In this document: piece after piece, positions 33,949 through 46,567 of the stretch | How the letters are laid out: each line of letters opens with the position of its first letter | Position numbering within the stretch: position 1 is the first letter of the stretch | Assembly (NCBI GenBank): GCA_000711775.1 | Contig: ARYC01000392.1 | Span: 92,142-156,141, forward strand | Reading direction: 5' to 3' | Length of the DNA: 64,000 nucleotides | Source: Oxytricha trifallax | Lineage: Eukaryota > Ciliophora > Spirotrichea > Sporadotrichida > Oxytrichidae | Position numbers and translations under genes: made by a program | The notes under the pieces: generated by a model | What the model was told of the DNA's origin: nothing | Database searches by the model: none | Seen by the model: the letters and a program-made list of their open reading frames with translations, nothing else

Positions 33949-36596
33949 TCACTTAGAGTAAACTTGATAGGAATCTAAGTCTCCTAAAATTTCAGCAATA
34001 ATTTTGCAAGTCTTTTCATCTGAAGCAGCAATCAATGCAAGTTCTTGTTCATAGGGCACGATCAAAGCTCTGTTAGATGGGGCTAAATTCAAGTTGGCTA
34101 AGGTAAGTGCAGCTAGTTTTGATATCTTCTCCTCATTTGGGGTCTGAGATCCTGTCGCAATAAAATAGATAACTATATATTTTATAAAATAAAACGATGA
34201 TATTTCTATGAATGAGTCCAATCAGTCTTTCTATACATTTCTTTTGATGAGCAATTTTGACCTTGAGGGTAGTCTTTCTATCACTAATGGTACATAGAAT
34301 TTCTAAACATCCTTCTCTAGTCTCGATATTAAAATACCCAATTTTTTAAATACATTTATTAATTTATATAGAGTACTTTAATTAAAATTAAGGATTAAAC
34401 GTGTGATACAAAAAACTTATCAATTATATCATTAAAAATAAATTATCTATAATTTTAATTACAATTTTTTTCAAATTAATATAAAATAGAATGAGGATTA
34501 GATTATTGCTCATTAGTAAGTTTATCAAATTTTGAATGTCTTCATCTCTTACTTCCTCCAAGTATTCTTCGTTGCCGGCTGAAAGACTGAGTCTTCTCAA
34601 ACATTCCACACACTAGTCTACAATCAACTCTGAATCAGCAGTGCTGAATAGTCCAAACAGAGCATCTACTAATTCTCTTCCACAGTTAAGCTCACTCAGC
34701 ACTAAATGTTTTCCAAGATTTGTGATGATATCTAAGCAATTAAAGGTAATTTCTCTGTCAATTAAGTCCACAAACAAAGATGTGACGATGTCAAGAAGTT
34801 TGAAGCACTTGATCAAGTGGTGCTCATTTGCTCTAATGAAAGACAAATTTCTCACAATCAATATGATCATTCTCAAGTGATCAATAAGTTCAAGCTCTGT
34901 CACTTCTTAGTGAAGTACAGTAACTAACTTCTTTCTTTTCTTTCTCAACTCATCAAGAGCATTCTACTCTTCTAAGATCTTAATTTTTGGCTTTCTACCT
35001 CTAGCTTTTGGCATGTTGCTTGAAAGAGCGTTTCCACTTCCTATTTGCTATTAGGCAACAAACTCATCAATCAATTCTTTCTTCTTCTCCTCGTACTTTC
35101 CTTCTCTCTTTCTTATTTCCTTTGTGAACTAACCAAAATTCTTGTAATCTAGCTTTTGCATGCCAAACTGTTGATGTTACGAGATATTTTAGTGATCACC
35201 AAGTGATTGCATATTGCTTTACCCGGACATTAAGACATCCACGTAAGAAGGAACATTAACTGAAAGAATCTTGCTCTTTTTCTCGAAAGGATCAGAGTAA
35301 CTTAAACTTTCGATGTTTTGAATGCAATAGACAAGATAGTTTGAAATACTCTCAAGCAAATATGGCTGATTTTCCAATGTGAAGTTTTAGTTTGTATTAC
35401 AGGAGAAGATAGTCAAAGTATTCAAAGCCCAGTTAATTTCTTTGGTGATTCTTGACTCAAAAGCAAGCACTAACCTCTTAGACTCTGCCTCAATCTATGA
35501 GAGTTTTACTTTCTTAGTTATCTAGTACTTGGAATTCAAATTTACAGAGGCTGGCTGAGATTGTAGAGATTGTTGAGCTTGCTATTAGCTTTGAAAGCCT
35601 TGATGATCATAGGCATTTTTCCCTGGTCTTCCCACATTAGATATCTAGGGACCTTAGGAAATGAAATTGTGAGCAGAGGCACTGTAACCAGAGCCACCTA
35701 TGATAGTCTAACCGTAGCTTGGTGGAATAGCAAATTGATTTGGCGCTTAAGGAGGATACATTGGTGGGTAGAATTGATTCATATTTTGAGCCGCTGATCC
35801 AACCTTACTTTTTTTTTTTACAATTAATTTATTTTTTAATATAACAACTTGTATTTTTATTAGATTGAAATAACCATATTAGGTGGAAGCATGTCCCCTC
35901 CATTTATAACCTAAATCTTAATTTATTATGAATTTACTGTCAAGTATTAATTTTATTATTTAATTATTTTTTAATTAATTTATTAATTAAATGATAGATT
36001 TTGTTTATAGGTTTTAACATATTAATTTAAGAAAGCTTTTATTGGGAAATTTGCAATTTAAATTCATAAAAGAATATAAACGTAAAAATTAAATCAAGTT
36101 AAATTTTAAAGAATTAAATTCTTAAAAGAAAATGCTAATATAGCAATGAATCAATATTATCATATATTCAAAAAAAGATTAAATTCAGAAATATAATTGA
36201 AGGAGTTTTTCGGGTTAGATTTCTCACATCAATATCCAAGTTTGAATGACCCAAGAAATATTTCTTTTCATATTGAAGCAGGCACTTGTTATAGTGATTT
36301 CTCAATGTAAAGCTAGCACTAGTACAGCTTGAGGGAATCTCAAACTCATTGACGATCTCCTTCCAGAGTTTATTATTGGAAACTCTCTAGCTGCCGCCTC
36401 TTTAAATCACTGCCTTGTAGAGTTTGCAAAGATCCAGCTCTTTACCACCAATAGATGGAACTTTGAAGTTTTCCACGCCAAGCTCTCTTTAGAATTTTAT
36501 GAGGTGGTCCTTGAATTCTTGACATTTTTTCTTTTCGTCTTCTTCATCAAGGAACTCTAGGTTCTTTGGCATCTAAAATCCCATACTAGACTTCAT
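33949..36596 (-). CDS. ARID plus BAF250-type SWI/SNF subunit (SWI1/ARID1-like)
   Basis: Start at 36596. Residues ~20-130 are an ARID DNA-binding domain: FKVPSIGGKELDLCKLYKAV, RGGSQRVSNNKLWKEIV, TLRNHYNKCLLQYEKKYF. The middle is Gln/Pro/Ser-rich, with an AT-hook-like ARGRKPKIK. The C-terminal half is an armadillo-like BAF250_C-type region (CLRRLSLSAGNEEYLEEV; ALTLANLNLAPSNRALIVPY). ARID plus this C-terminal domain is diagnostic of the BAF/SWI-SNF subunit ARID1/Swi1, which targets the remodeller. Gaps: ~35.82-36.21 kb (AT-rich IES, poly-A/T edge), ~34.35-34.50 kb, and a GT-AG intron ~34.15-34.19 kb. Stop TGA at 33949-33951, tail-to-tail with the WD40 gene 75 bp away. Confidence 0.85.
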
Positions 36597-36822
36597 CTCT
36601 AATACTTTAATAACACTAAATTTATTATATAATCAATCTATACCGCTCTCATCATAAAGCAATGAACAAAAAGATTTGTCAGAAATTGACAAGCTAAAAA
36701 ATAAGTTATAATTGACCAAAACTATAATATCTATAATCATAACTGCTTTTTTTTATTGGTAGTAGGTATTATACTTTAAAATATTTAGACTATGTTTATA
36801 ATTAATTAAATTAGAATCTTTA

Positions 36823-37228
36823 ATGATTTCATTTTCAAAACTTGTTGTCATAGCTTTGGTTGCTACTTTGTCACTCTGCCAAGACTTATTTAGAGATGCT
36901 CTAAATGACCCCGCATAATCCGCAATCATTCAAGAGTAATTGCAAAAAGGAATGGAAGAGCAGTTGAGAAACTAAGAGAAAAATTTACAAAGTTTCCTTT
37001 AGTTCACTCCTGATGAATTCATTATTTTATAAAATTAATTCTAAATCAAAACAGATTTTTCATATTGAATACAACAAGTGCATGACCTGCGTCAATGGTT
37101 GCTGGCCATATGTTAACTAAGGCCCTGCTCTTATAGCTTGCCAGAGAACTTGCTGGGTTGGTGCTTGCTACGCCTACTGCCACGACAACCCAATGTCAAA
37201 GTGCCCATACACAGTTTCACAAGAATGA
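36823..37228 (+). CDS. Small secreted cysteine-rich protein
   Basis: Segments 36823-37028 and 37060-37228; 375 nt, 124 aa. Signal peptide SKLVVIALVATLSLC, then a Gln/Glu helix. The C-terminal domain has eight cysteines in ~45 residues (KCMTCVNGCWPYV; ACQRTCWVGACYAYCHD). The spacing looks like a compact disulfide fold. No family recognised. Ends CPYTVSQE then TGA. IES 37029-37059 has pointer ATTTT. Confidence 0.8.
37029..37059. other. IES, 31 bp, pointer ATTTT
   Basis: ATTTT at 37024-37028 and 37055-37059. Restores frame into the Cys-rich domain. Confidence 0.8.
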
Positions 37229-37789
37229 GGAAATTGAAACTCTAAGGCACTTTGGAATTTAATGACATTAATGATTTAATGTCATTACTTAAATTACATA
37301 GAGTCATACATTCGTAAAAAAGTATTAATTTCTAGAAATATTATTAAATGCAATCTTAATTTCTGAATTAATAATAGTCAATTATTTTATCAGAAATTTA
37401 AATTTACTATTTAATGATAATCTAAGTATAGCAAGTAATTTTAAAGTAAAGCATAACTAAATAATAATTAAAGAATTTAAAATAATCATTTGATTCAAGT
37501 AAAAAAATTAATATATAAATTTCTAATAAAATATCTTAAGCATAAAATTTCAACTCTTCTTAATGGAATAAATGTCTTAAACTTCAACTTTGACCTCGTG
37601 CTCTAATTGCAATCATTAACCTTATAAATAAAAAATAAATGAATTTTATATGGTAAATAATTATTGTAAGAAATGCAGATTAGTCTGGTTTAACAACAGC
37701 TATATTACGATTAAATAAATTATATTCTTAAAAAATAACTATGTATCAAATAATTTATTCATATTTAGATATTTTAATAATATCACGAT
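37229..37789. other. AT-rich spacer
   Basis: Nothing recognised apart from a short inverted repeat TTTAATGACATTAA/TTAATGTCATTAC near 37258-37287, possibly a 3'-end hairpin of the preceding gene. Confidence 0.5.
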
Positions 37790-38260
37790 AAAATTTCTTC
37801 GCTTCTAGGATCATATGAAAAAGTTTCTAGACATTATTTATTTATTTTAAAGATAATGCCATAATTCATATCCAAAGAGAAGGAGAAAATTATGTATTCA
37901 AGTATAAAGACCATCAAGAATACATTTAAATCTTTGTTGCAGGGTAGTACCTCATTTTACTTTTTAATTTAAATGAGTATAATAATTTTAAGGATATAAT
38001 TGTTTAATTTTCATATTAATTTTCGACTTGAGCAGATGGAAGTATGGTCATCGATAATTCATTAAAATTGAACCAACTAAATTAATAGAAACTAATTTCG
38101 GAAAAATGGAGACACTTCTTTGGAAGAAAGTTTGATAAATGTGTTACTTAATATTTTTGAAAGAAAACTAGAAAATTGGCATTAGAAAATTAAATTTAAT
38201 TGAAGTTAATTCAAAGGAAGTTAAGGTTTTCAAAAATTAAACCTACTCTTAAACAATGTA
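37790..38260 (+). CDS. Fragmented unknown gene, tandem copy 1
   Basis: Three coding-like blocks on plus: ~37855-37945 (REGENYVFKYKDHQEYIQIF), ~38030-38135 (RWKYGHRQFIKIEPTKLIET) and ~38180-38240 (EVNSKEVKVFKN). Gaps of 60-90 bp look like IESs. The set is repeated with diverged sequence at 39030-39900. No start or stop fixed; family not recognised. Confidence 0.45.
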
Positions 38261-39029
38261 TTTCATACTCTTAATTCTTTCAAAAATATTTGTCCTTTTT
38301 TTTCTATATAAAGCAAATGTAATCTGAAATTAATTAATTTTTCCCATTTTTATTTAATATTTTAAATAATTTTATTCATAAATTATCTTTAGAATCCTTA
38401 ATTTAGTTAATTACAATATGATTTTTATACAAGTCATTAAAACATAATATAAAAGACACATCTTAATTTCATCAATTGATAAATCTTTAATGTATAGTTT
38501 TTAATAATAATAAAGATACAATAAAAATAAAATCTTATCTGTAGATTTGTGGTAAGGTTCAATTTATACTGATTTTTTTTCATCAAATTATTAAATATAA
38601 TTTACTTTAATCATTTGCGTTTAGAACATATGGAACATTAATTTAAATAAGTAGTAATTCATATAAATGGAAATAAATACATTAAGATTATGCTTAATTT
38701 ACTAATTTAATTTTTAAAAATTGATTGCCAGTCTTAAGTACATGGGTATCCAATTTAATCAGGAACTTAACAAAATCATATATTGATTATTCATAATTAA
38801 GTTGACAAATTAAGTTATAAATTAAACTTTGATAAAAACTTTTACTTATTGATATAAAAATGAAAATTACTATAGAGTATTTTGATAAACTTAGAAAAAG
38901 GAGTTTAGGTAATTAATTAGAAAAATTACAATTCAATAATTTGAATAATTTAAATTTTTAAAAATTTAAATTTATTAATAACAAGCTAAAATTCTTCACT
39001 ACAGGATCCATCTAAATTTTAATGTCTTG
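38261..39029. other. AT-rich spacer between the two tandem copies
   Basis: No coding frame, repeats or RNA gene recognised. Confidence 0.5.
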
Positions 39030-39900
39030 AGGGGAAATGGTTGAAGGAGGATGGAAATATTCTCTATATTAAAAGGCACTGCAATGATTATGTTTTCAAG
39101 CATTAAATTCAAATTTGAATTCATTTTAAATATGCATGAAGAAAATAGAGAGTTTATTCATATTTTACAATGTGATAAATACATGCAATTTGAAGTCAGT
39201 ATTGCTCAATTTACTAATAAAAATATAATTATATATTTTTAAATATGACAAGCAATAGATGGAAGCATGGTCACAGACTTTTCATCAGATCTTCTCCTGA
39301 CACTCTTATCGAGTTGAATCTTGGTAGTGTCAAAGCTTTCTAATGGATAAAGTAAAAATGAATCAAGACCATTTTAATTAAATAGTTTACTAAATTTTCA
39401 AAAATAAAATCAAAAGAAACGCAAATTTATTTTTTAAAATTAAAAAAAGAAATTTCTTATGTTTTTTAAGTGAATGGTTAATGTAAAACAAAGAAACAAA
39501 GACTTTATAGATTGATTATTATGATTTTGATATTTTAATCCTCTTAATTTAGTTAAAATAATAAAATACTTCCACATTTCCTAATAGACAACCCATTATA
39601 CCACTTTGTCTTTAAATTATTATATATTTAAATAATCTACTAAATATTTATATTTTTGAGAGAATATCTGTTGCACTTTTTTGGGAATAGGTGTAGTTAT
39701 GATTATTAAATCAATAATTTATTATTTAACTCGTATTGATACTATTCTAATCAGAGAGAAATAGATTTTGTGTAATATTTTTATTTTTGGATTTATATTT
39801 TCAGAGTATTATTTCGAGTTTGCTTTTAATCAGATGCTTAAAAAAGTTAAGTAAGTTAAGATTTTCAAAGTTTATAAATTTCTGTTAATATAATTATTTT
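39030..39900 (+). CDS. Fragmented unknown gene, tandem copy 2
   Basis: Blocks parallel to copy 1: ~39080-39210 (EENREFIHILQCDKYMQFEV), ~39250-39345 (RWKHGHRLFIRSSPDTLIEL) and ~39795-39880 (EYYFEFAFNQMLKKVKQVKI). The RWKxGHRxFI block is the clearest shared part, and block order is conserved. Probably paralogous genes or a duplicated locus. Confidence 0.45.
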
Positions 39901-40079
39901 ATTTGCTTATGATCTGCAAAGATTATATAAAATTATTTTTGGTTGTCTGGTCCCTCATATGGTATTAGCTTATCATTACATCCTTGCTGGCAATTACAAT
40001 TGAAAAAAATATATTTTTTAAGTTGAAAAATTATCCAAACAATAATAATTAAGATATTTGACAATAATTTACCCAAAAC

Positions 40080-41301
40080 TTGATTATAATTTATAGTCTC
40101 TACAGCTCCTCAATTAAAGTCTTTTAAGTTTTAATAGTGTTGTCCAATCCCTCATGGTCTACATTGTGCTTTTTCTCTTCTTTGTGATTCTTTTAATTTT
40201 ATTTAGCGAATTCCAGTTCAATCTATAATGCCACTACTTCTTCTTATCTTTCCATTAATTATCTATCCTTCTCTGCTAACTCTTCAATTTTAACACGCAG
40301 CTGCTTCTCATATACATTAAAAAATATTTTATATATTGATATATATTGGAATTTGTAATGACTGCCTGCATATAATAAGATTATATACATCCTTTAGTTT
40401 ATCACCTATAATCGCAGCATGATCGGACTTGTTGCTTGCCATCTCAAACTATATATTGAAATTTTGGTTTTTAAAGTCTTCCAGCTCCTGTTTGTATTTG
40501 TCAGCGAGAGCTTAGAGAATTCTATTCTGTTTTTAAGATTGATCTAAATCTTCTGATACTTTCTCGAATTCTCTGTGTTTCAGATTTACTTGTTCTACAA
40601 GCATCTTAATTTAAGAGGTCTATATAACGAAGTTTAGATACTGAAAATATATAAAATTAAAATGTGAGTGTTTTCAAACATATCAATGGGATAGGAGAAA
40701 TTAAATATCTTCAAGGTTTGGTTTACAATATATTTAGTAATCTAGTTTATGTATTTAAGATGAAAACATATCGAAAAGTAAGTTTATTTTCATGAATTAA
40801 AACGCCTATTCTTACCTATTCAATCTTAGTCTTATCTAGATTTTCCTTCTCCGCTTTAACCTATTTGAGCATTTTAGTCATGTAGTGTCCGTGAAATTTC
40901 GCGCTAATATCGAGTAATTAATCTATAAAGTAATCCTCTTAAGGTATCAAGCCATCGCAAAGCTCTTTGTATGTCTATAATTCATAGGATGAATAAATGA
41001 TTATCAAAAAGATTGAAAAAGTAATTGGAAAGATATTTATGCATGATAATTTAGAAGAATTCCCAGTGAAATATTTAAATTTTAAACAAGAAAAGATGGA
41101 AAGATTTTGAATTGCCATTTTGATGTAAAATCCTCATTATAAAACAATTGAAAAGTTTAAACATACCTTTGAAGTGTCCTCAATCATGGGCATGTCTAGA
41201 AATTTACGATGGAGCTCAGTTTGCTTTACTAATCTTTCGCTGAGTACGTCCTCAAACCTGGGAATGCGCGATCCACCAGGCTATTATGATGTTGACCTCA
41301 T
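40080..41301 (-). CDS. Coiled-coil protein, unrecognised
   Basis: Start at 41301: MRSTSQQPGGSRIPRFEDVL, then LVKQTELHRKFLDMPMIED. After a gap ~40.98-41.17 kb with GTATG...TATAG borders (intron, possibly plus IES) comes TYKELCDGLIPQEDYFIDQL, AKFHGHYMTKMLKQVKAEKE. After a second gap: KHREFEKVSEDLDQSQKQNR, YKQELEDFKNQNFNIQFEMA. The last segment is KIEELAEKDRQLMERQEEVV. Typical of centriole/cilium coiled coils, but no family name is justified. The 3' stop was not located; the frame stays open past 40080. Confidence 0.6.
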
Positions 41302-41469
41302 AATTTAAAGCTATTCTTGTGTTAAATTAAATAATTTATATGAAATAATACTTATAAATAGCAATCAAAATAAATTTAATTCTCATCAAAAGAAGACTAA
41401 TTCTGCCTAAGTTTTATATCATCCTTAAAAGATATTAACAATAAATATGCTTTAATTTTACATTATTAT

Positions 41470-42762
41470 GCTCAGTTACTTGAGGAATATTAGTAAATAT
41501 TGATAAGCAAGGACGAAGACAGCAAAAATTACCTATAATCTTCTTTGAGCAAAGAACAGGACTAACACTTTAAAGAATCACTTTTACTTAAAGATGAGGA
41601 GATTAGCCTCTTATAATAAATATAAAATTATCAAGCTATTATGATTAAATGAAATTATTTTATTATAAGAGACGATTAATCAAAGAAAGAGTAAAAGATC
41701 CAAATGCTAAATCAAAAGATTCTCTCATTACAGAGAGTATCAGAAGAAAACGAGTAACTTTTGCAAAACAATCAGCAAATCTAGTAATATAAAATTTAGT
41801 ATCAGCAAGAACTTACTTAGAAAGATGAAATAATCGTGGAATTAGAAGGGAAACTGAAGAAACTTCAATAGTCTAATTAAAACAATAAAAGTGAGAAAGA
41901 TAGAGAGATCAATGAGCTGTAGAAAAATAGAGATTTAAACCAGAAAATTATTCTTTCTTTAGAAAAGTAGCTTAAAGACATTGAACTCAAGCAAAATAAA
42001 AATTAGAAAACTGCCAGTGACAAGGAAAAGTTAAAGAAAGAGAATGATCAGCTTTAGAAGTAAATCGAACAATAAATGAAGTTGTTAGAATTAAAGGAGA
42101 AAGAAGCTGAGGATTTTAAGAATTAAAAGATTACAGATCTCAAGGAGATGGCAAGAATGAAAAACGAGGTTAATACACTAAAGTAAGACATCAACATAAT
42201 CTAAGAAAGCGCTCAGGTAGAACAAAGCAATCAAAATTAAGATCTAGAGCAGGAATATAACGAATTAGAGTTCTATCTCAATGAACTCAAAGAAGTTAAG
42301 GAGAGAATTTTCAATTCTGCTGTTATTACTAAGAAAGCATTTAATCCATTTACTATGAGTGGATCTTCTCAACATGAATATCAAATGTCCCCCAGGGACT
42401 CTGAGGACTTTTTCATTAATCTGAGGGAATCTCAATCAACAAAGAGTGTGAAATACGTATTCCAAAGCATCAAAGAGGTTATCAGAAAAGAACTGGAGCA
42501 TCTCATAGTAATTAATCAATAAGTGATTGATATTCAAAATTTCGTCTAAGACAAGCCAAATTTGCTACAAACTCAATCAATTCAAGGAATTAGCTAAACT
42601 TCAGTTGAAAGAGCAGTAATGAAACTTAAAACACTATTTGATAATGTCAGTCATTAAGGATCTACTGCAGATCTTAGGCTAGATTCTAATGGAAATATGA
42701 TTAGCAATAATTAAGTATCAAATGATTTTGACAGAATCAAAAACTCATATTATACTATATGA
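41470..42762 (+). CDS. Coiled-coil protein rich in Gln codons TAA/TAG
   Basis: A first block (QILISKDEDSKNYLQSSLSK) is joined across a gap near 41.64-41.69 kb to a long coiled coil (QKIQMLNQKILSLQRVSEEN; ELEGKLKKLQQSNQNNKSEK). A C-terminal domain follows (SIKEVIRKELEHLIVINQQV; SVERAVMKLKTLFDNVSHQG). Stop TGA 42760-42762. The start is upstream of ~41470 and not fixed. Divergently arranged with the minus-strand coiled-coil gene. Confidence 0.65.
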
Positions 42763-42932
42763 AATTACTTCATTTTTGTAAATAATATGTAATCATTATG
42801 AAAAATGAATATTAAAGAAAAAGTAAAAGAGATGACTTAATTATCATTAAATGACTATTTAAAAAATTTTTGATTTGTAATGTCAAGTAATATTCAATAA
42901 ATTTGACATTTTTGAAATATTTTAGGCATTAA

Positions 42933-44679
42933 ATGGATGATATTGAAGAAATAGCAGATCACGTAGTCGCTACATACGAGCTAATGCAAGAAGAAAACAG
43001 GCTGCTCCTTAAAGAAAGAGAGTACTACTATGAATAAAACCTGAAGAAACTTGTAAAGGAAAACGAAGATTTAAGACTTGAAACTTTGAAACTTAAGGAT
43101 CAAGTCATGTCACTCAAAAGTATCGAATCTTTGAAATTATAAGATTTAGAGAAGCACTTGTATGATAAATAGAACTAGGATTTCCTGTCTTTGGCAGAAT
43201 AAAATGATTAACTTTTCTAGAAAAACAACTAGCTACTTCTTGATTAAAATCAGCTTTTACAGTAGATAGAATTATATGCTTAACTAAATTAGAGACTGTA
43301 AGAGGAAAATTAATACATGAAAAGAAAGAGTAATATTAAGAAGGGTAGTGGAATTGTTGAAGATGAGCCAATCTAGCTTAACTCTAAAAGAGAGAATTTA
43401 AGATAAAAAGTTGCAAGTCCTGATAGAATTCAAAGCTAAGAAAGGTCAGCCACGAGACAACTTGGTCGTCCATTCTCAAAAAGAAGCTATGTTCCACACA
43501 ACTGTTCTCGCAATAACCTTGATGAGCTTTCAAATAACAGAAAGAGTGCAAGATGTGGCACAAACACAACCCATAGTCCAGCTCCTAGAATTCTTTCGAC
43601 TAGACCAGTCACATCCACTTTCAATTCTGACTTAAAATCGCCATTAATGAACCAAAATCAGCATAAACAGCCTTAAAACTACTCTTCAACTGCATCTCAC
43701 AAGGGCATGAATAACAATAAACAAAACTCGAGTTAAAACTTACAACTTGGATCTAGCAATCCAATTTACTCATCTAACAGAGTGTCATACAGAAATCCAG
43801 ATGAGGAGAACGATAAACTCAACACTCTTATCGAAGATTACAGAAGAGAAAATGACAGATGCACTTAGAAAATTTAAGAGTTATAAGAAAAACTGCACAC
43901 AACCAGCAGAAAACTTATTAAAGATAAAGTTAAAGATGATGGTTAAAGTGATGGAGGCTTGCATCACAATTGGAACTAGACTAATCTAAATATAAATATT
44001 TCATTTGTCCATAGTTGAACCGCTTTTTTATTGAATAATAGCTTTAAGGGGCTGAGTAACAACGATTCAATCGGAAACTACTCTTAAAACAACATTTTAC
44101 TTTCAGACATTAACCCATAGAGACTTGGCACTGGACCAATTTCTCACTCAACCAAGAGTCTTTAGCATTTAGCTTTGAACAATCAGCAATCCCACAGCAG
44201 CTACATTCTTCATTAAAATCTTCCAGAAAAGGACACAACAAGTAACCACAACAACTACCCTGAATTATCTCCAAATACAAACAGTTCAATCATTAGTAAC
44301 CATCAGTAAATGAATCATAGCATGGCATAGAGACAGTCATAGTAAACTACACCTCAATAATACTAGCAGACTATTGCAAATATCAAGCATCAATAATAGA
44401 CTTAAAGCACTTCACACATCACGAATACCTATACTAATAGCTTATATACTAATATAAATACACAAAATTACTCATGAATTCCTAATATTTCTGTTAAACT
44501 TCTTAATAAATAGCTTTATTTAGCATTAATTAGAATCTCAAACTATGAGCTCAGACATGTACAAAAAATAGTAAAAAGCTTAGGGATCATTACTTGAGGG
44601 GCAAAGATAAGGAAACACAAAGTAACCTTAGAAAGTATTCAATGCAAATACTAGATCCACTGGTAGACTTTTAAAGTGA
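42933..44679 (+). CDS. Protein with N-terminal coiled coil and long Asn/Gln/Ser-rich tail
   Basis: MDDIEEIADHVVATYELMQE start; coiled coil to residue ~130 (LVKENEDLRLETLKLKDQVM). A polar low-complexity region follows with short conserved-looking pieces such as NSKRENLRQKVASPDR and EENDKLNTLIEDYRRENDR. A break near 44.50-44.55 kb leads to the terminal segment SDMYKKQQKAQGSLLEGQRQ and TGA at 44677-44679. Function unknown; probably cytoskeletal. Confidence 0.7.
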
Positions 44680-45211
44680 TTGGTAATTTATATTTAATTT
44701 TAAACTTTTTTTATATTTAAAAACTTATTGAGATTTTCGCTCTATGAATATTGAAACTTAATATTGCTTAAATTTAAATGAATTCTTTCAATTAATTAAT
44801 TTTTTTTATTTCATTTAAAATTTATTATACCATTTGCATAAATATAACATGAAAATCAATATATAAATATAGCGATCCAAATATGAAGAATCTCTTTAAT
44901 TATTGAGTATTAAATAATTATAATTAATTAAATTTTTTTCTTCATAATCTTTTTAAATTTTGCACTTAATTGTTGTAAAATTATTATCCTTTCGACAATA
45001 TTTAAAAACTAAAAATGAATTATATAAACCATAATACATAAAAAATCTATAATTTCTAGCTGTTAGCAATTTTCCAAATTTTACACTAAAAGTAAAGTAT
45101 AAAAATTGTAGTTAAGCAGTTAAATAAACAAATTCAATTTTTATCGTGAATTATAAATCTGTTAAGAAAAGTATTTATTTGCTAATATAGTTCTACTTCA
45201 TTTATTTTTCC
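44680..45211. other. AT-rich spacer
   Basis: Between two tail-to-tail genes. Nothing recognised. Confidence 0.55.
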
Positions 45212-45840
45212 TCACTAGTTAATCTTCTTCTTGAGTGTTTTGTACCAAGCAGGAACAGAGTCTCCCTCTTGGTACATCTTGACAGCAGACCCCTTAACTG
45301 GAATCTCATCATAGCTCTGCTGGAAATGCCCTGGTGATCTGGATCTACTCTTGTTCATCTTTTTCATGACATTTTCTTTGAGTGAGCCATTGAAGGATTA
45401 CTGCTGATTTTTGAATGTGTTTGATCTAATACTCTCAGCTAACTTGTGCTTCAATTCGTCTATGTCAATCTTCTTAGCTGAAGAGTGTTGAATAATGCCC
45501 TACAAAGCTGTTTAAAGGTTTTCAATGTCCTATCTTCTAGCGATCAATTTCTAAAGATCCTCATTCAAGCCTTTCTTTTGCTATAATGAAAAAGAGTTAA
45601 GTAAAACGTAAGAAATTAGGAGGAAATGAATATTCTTACCAATACTAGAGCTTCATTATCTTTGTTCACTCTCTTTACATCATCCTCAAGTTTCTTGATT
45701 TTCTTCTGTGCAAACTGCAATTCTCTTTCGGCTTTCTCCACATCCTACATAATATATTGGTATGGCTGATTTGTTTTATCGACCATTCGTTTGTGGAATT
45801 TCAACTCTCCTTCTTGATTTTCAAGTTTTTCTTTAAAAAA
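45212..45840 (-). CDS. Coiled-coil protein, C-terminal part
   Basis: Two segments around a 5'-GTAAG...TATAG-3' intron (~45583-45641). The upstream one is KLENQEGELKFHKRMVDKTN then VEKAERELQFAQKKIKKLED. The downstream one is KGLNEDLQKLIARRQDIENL, a basic Ser-rich stretch (KMNKSRSRSPGHFQQ) and AWYKTLKKKINQ before TGA at 45212-45214. The N-terminus is not found in the AT-rich stretch upstream and may lie on a distant (scrambled) segment. Confidence 0.6.
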
Positions 45841-46567
45841 CAAAAATATAAATAATATACAATTCTCAACAGCAAAATTAACGTGGAGTTATTAATTTTT
45901 TTAAAGAAGCAATTTAATAAAGGGAATAAATAATTATAACTTTTTTATTGTAGTCTGTGTGACTTTATATTGGATTTATATAAAAAATGAAAAATTAAAA
46001 TCAAAAAAAGAGATTGTAAACTGCTTTGCAAAAGCCACCCCTATTAAATTCATAAGAAAAGCCACCATAAAAATCAAGAAATATCAATAAAAGTTTGGTA
46101 ATTGGAGAAACTACCCCTGTAGCTCATAATATAAAGGAGTAATTTACCAATGGGAAAAATTAAATCGTTACTAATATATCAAGTGATAGCAAACTCATCA
46201 ATAAAAATCATAGTTTGTCTGGATAGATAGCTGGAGCAAATAATATGAGCGACAAAAATACTATTTCATTTCCGAATAGTATTGATAAAACGAATTTTTA
46301 TAGGGATTTTCAATTTAAATTAAAATGAAGAGTTTCTCAATTAAAGTCATTTATAATATCCTTGATGTGAAATTCATTCTAAATTTGGAGTTTAGATACC
46401 CATTCATATTAATTAAATTAAAAATATTAATTAATAAAAACTCAAATTTAACTTAGAGTTTGTAGCCAATAAATCCAAAAAAATTTGAAGTAAATTAATT
46501 AAAAAATTTTAATGTTTAAAAAACAATTAAATTTTAGGATAATTCAAAGAATTATTCCCAAAATATA
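45841..46567. other. AT-rich spacer
   Basis: Expected promoters of two divergent genes. Nothing recognised, including no missing N-terminal segment of the minus-strand gene. Confidence 0.5.
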
